Of a stretch of DNA of 64,000 bases, positions 61,301 to 64,000 are shown piece by piece; position 1 is the first letter of the stretch, and every line of letters begins with the position of its first letter. Where the stretch lies: contig NC_134370.1 in NCBI RefSeq assembly GCF_035582795.1, forward strand, positions 29,251,501 through 29,315,500, given 5' to 3'. The notes beneath the pieces are model-generated. The model made no database searches. It was not told the DNA's origin and saw only the letters and a list, made by a program, of their open reading frames with translations. This DNA is from Mycteria americana. Its lineage: Eukaryota > Chordata > Aves > Ciconiiformes > Ciconiidae. The position numbers and the translations under genes were made by a program.

Positions 61301-64000
61301 TCTGCATGTACTCTAACAGAGACTACTATGCGTCCATGAAGATAAGCTACAGTTGCTGTAAGAACTGTGATTTAGTTTCGCTTAAGCTATCCTCCACAAT
61401 AATGCAGCTGTCCTTTTGCCCTTGATCGAGTCTGCAGTGTTATATGCACTGTGCCGAGGTTCTGCCAGCCTTCAGTGAACAGGCCTGAGTACTGCCATCA
61501 GTTGGGGAAGGTTGCTCAGGTGATGTGCCCTGGACCGGGAACCCACCTCGCTGCCATGTCACAGGCGTCCATATAATTTATGCAGTCCCTCACGGAGAGT
61601 ATGTTGTTAATAAGGGTATTGCAAAGCACGTGGTAGAAGTAGGTCAGGTTCTTGCCTGACGCTCATGTGAGAAATAACATGGCTTATGAGATGTTAAAAT
61701 ACCAGGAGAAAGTCCTTCCCTGATGATGGTAGCAAGGTAGCTACTGGTACTTTTGTTCCCGTTTCTAGGTTGAGCTTTAGCAACCAATAGGGTAGGCAAA
61801 GTAAGTGTAGTCATATAATACTGCTGTTCCTTTAATTCCCTTACAATAAGGGAAGAAGTCTTGCTTCTCTACGTTTGGACATTGTGGGTTTTTTACCAAA
61901 TATAAAAAGGGGAATGATGCCTACAGCAGGGCAAAAACCCACGAGCTAGATATTATAAACTACAGGAAAAGGTGTGTAAAATAGAAAAGTTGTTTATCTT
62001 AATGGAAGCTGAAGGTAGTGAGTCTTTCAGGATAGCTATTCAATAACAATAATTTTAAAGCAAGCAAACAAAACTCCTCCAGCTAGGACATGTCTTAGCT
62101 AGCACATTTCACCTAGCTTCCTTCTTGCCAAGCAGATGTCTCTTCTTCATAAAAACAATAAAGCAGCTATGCATTGATTTTTATTTCCTGGTCTTATCTG
62201 AAATGGGATAATACTGACCAGTGTAGTTAAGGTGTAGCTGGTTGGGTTTCAAGTTCCCATTTCAATTCAGCAGTTTCTAGACAAATGGGCTTGCTCTGGT
62301 TTCACTGAAGGCAAAGCAGGGCTCCTATTCATAAGCTCATTGCTTACTTTGGATTAGGTATAAAGTAAATAATGTGAACAATGTTGTTCTTTCATTTGTC
62401 CACTTAACTATGTAATGGTGTAATGGATTTGGTTTTGGGTAGGAACAGCAAATGCTGGGACGTACAATAACTTACTTGCTTCTCTAACTTATGGGAGATA
62501 AAACTGCTTCAGCAAAAGGCAGGTTTTTTTCCTTGTCATTTCACAGTAGATTATGTAAGAATTGCATTTAAACCATTTCAGTACAGTTAATGTTTCCTTC
62601 ATTTGAGGATGACAGCATGACTGCTTTTTCCAGGGACTGTTGTGGCAAAAATACTGCCATTTCTAGGTTGTTGGATTATCACCTTCTGCTCGCTTTCTCT
62701 GCTACGTTAGCTGTAGCACTGAGAAGGGAGACAATAAAACCCGCATTATTTCCTGTTCTGTCAGCTTGGCATCCTGATTTATCTTTTGGTTATGTATCCA
62801 GGGTGGGGAAGCAGTAGGTGGTGCAGGGGCAGGACAGGTCCTTCACACAGCCCTGATGGTCTGTGTTGCTATTGTAAAAACACATGCCAGTGAACTTGGT
62901 GAAACTGAGGCACAAATTGAAGAGAGGGTTTGGGAAGCGTCTAAAGAGCAAGACCTGCTTGATTGTCCTTCATAGGCTAAACCTAGGTAGACTCGATCCT
63001 TGCGATGATCAAGCTCCACTATTAAAATGAAACCATACTCTTTTCTATGCTTTCTTCTTTAAAGGTGGCTTCTGGTTAGTATAGAGTGTGCTGCTTCAGT
63101 TGCATCTTCTGAAAAGGTGCAATTAATAAACAGCATCAGGGCCTTGTTTAGAAGTGAAAAAAGGCAGAATTTCTTATCAGTAAAGCCTCTCTCTAGCGTT
63201 GAGAGTGAGTTGATCTATTGCATGAAACAAGGGAGATGAGAAACCCCATATATCTTCCCCGTGTACGGGAGTCTCTGATGTGACAGTGGAAACTTGTGGA
63301 GGGTTAGTCTTAATTTTATTTTGGAGCACAGCATTTCTGCTGGCAAAAGCACCATGTTGCTTTTGTAAAAGAAACCATTTGCATAGGGAATATTATTTTT
63401 TGAGTAATAAATCATGTGATTGTTGTCACCAATCACTGAAGTAACTTTTTCCTACAGATTCCCATGGCTGAACTATTAGTCCCTGATGTACTACAAGTAC
63501 TACTATGATCCTTGTGCCAAAGGCATGAATTTTTTTTCTTCCCATTTAGGAACTAAACAAATGTCTGAAGTTACCTAGTGCAGATATGCTCAAGCACTTG
63601 ATAATTCATGGCAGGCTGTTCATAATGTATACAGTTCTTGTGTTGACTGTGCGGTGGTTTGTTTGCTTTTTTTCCCATGTCTTTAATTAAACATGAGCTA
63701 AGATGCTCAGTGATCAGTGTGCAGTCGTTGACCCCCTACCCGCCCCCTCCGTGGGACTCTGGCTTTGGCAGTGTTTACCAGTGGGAGTTTATAACAAAGA
63801 AAGCAGAGGGAGACAAAAAAACCCCAAACCTGTGAGTGAACTGGAGTAGTGCTAAACTGATAGCTCAGCATTATCCTGGGTTGTTAGCTGATGAGCAGCC
63901 AGGTGAGGCTGGCTGCAGTAACATAGAAGATTGCATAGCTGTTACTGCTTGTGTTGCCTCGCTTCTAAAATACATACTCATATATACACGATTCAAGGTG

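Larger units (their letters stand above)
52441..64000 (+). other. Probable CSGALNACT2 intron 1 (no coding sequence seen)
   Basis: After the CpG island the sequence returns to moderately AT-rich DNA with poly-T and poly-A runs (53638-53645, 53845-53857, 55117-55127, 59375-59391). It also contains diverged tandem repeats near 56560-56750, a 19-bp tandem repeat at 58072-58109 and a small CpG-containing patch at 56995-57075. Open frames up to 151 codons (54097-54552, minus) have no recognisable product. I looked for the type II membrane N terminus of CSGALNACT2 and did not find it. Confidence 0.55.

Noticed and set aside
61100..64000. Search for the first coding exon of CSGALNACT2 near the right edge
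   Set aside because: No frame gives the short cytoplasmic start plus signal-anchor helix expected of this Golgi enzyme, so coding exons are presumed to lie outside the window.

Overview
The window is vertebrate nuclear DNA, most likely from a bird. Short exons sit in long AT-rich introns with GT/AG borders. One CR1-type LINE tail is visible, and CR1 is the dominant interspersed repeat of birds and reptiles. Otherwise interspersed repeats are sparse. I cannot name the species from sequence alone. Nothing prokaryotic or viral was found.

Positions 4-38240 (+ strand) hold most of the receptor tyrosine kinase gene RET, from exon 3 to its 3' end. Exons 1-2 (signal peptide and start of the ectodomain) lie to the left of the window. 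All 18 exons from 3 to 20 could be placed by translation and splice sites. Joined, they give 3014 nt that stay open to a TAA at 36518-36520. Apart from exon 5, the internal exon lengths equal those I remember for human RET. The protein runs: cadherin-like domains, Cys-rich domain, transmembrane helix, juxtamembrane segment, split kinase domain, tail. Both classical C termini are encoded: the short RET9 tail by reading through the exon 19 donor (stop 34480-34482), and the long RET51 tail by splicing to exon 20.

The introns are mostly ordinary. The exceptions are a perfect 179-bp duplication that copies the 3' splice region of intron 7 into intron 9, a CR1 fragment in intron 15, a palindromic double RUNX motif in intron 16, several perfect inverted repeats, and homopolymer or microsatellite tracts.

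Positions 38241-51450 look intergenic: AT-rich, with no convincing gene, one 63-bp tandem duplication and an isolated GC-rich patch at 44584-44998. A strong CpG island covers about 51480-52860. It contains an inverted pair of ETS motifs and a GTGAGT splice donor at 52435. From the conserved gene order RET-CSGALNACT2 in tetrapods, I infer that this is the promoter and 5' noncoding first exon of CSGALNACT2 on the + strand. The remaining 11.5 kb would be its first intron. No CSGALNACT2 coding sequence was recognised.

No new multi-gene system is present. The item most worth a second look is the 179-bp duplication. It carries a complete second acceptor into RET intron 9, landed inside a hairpin-forming repeat, and would truncate RET in its ectodomain if used.
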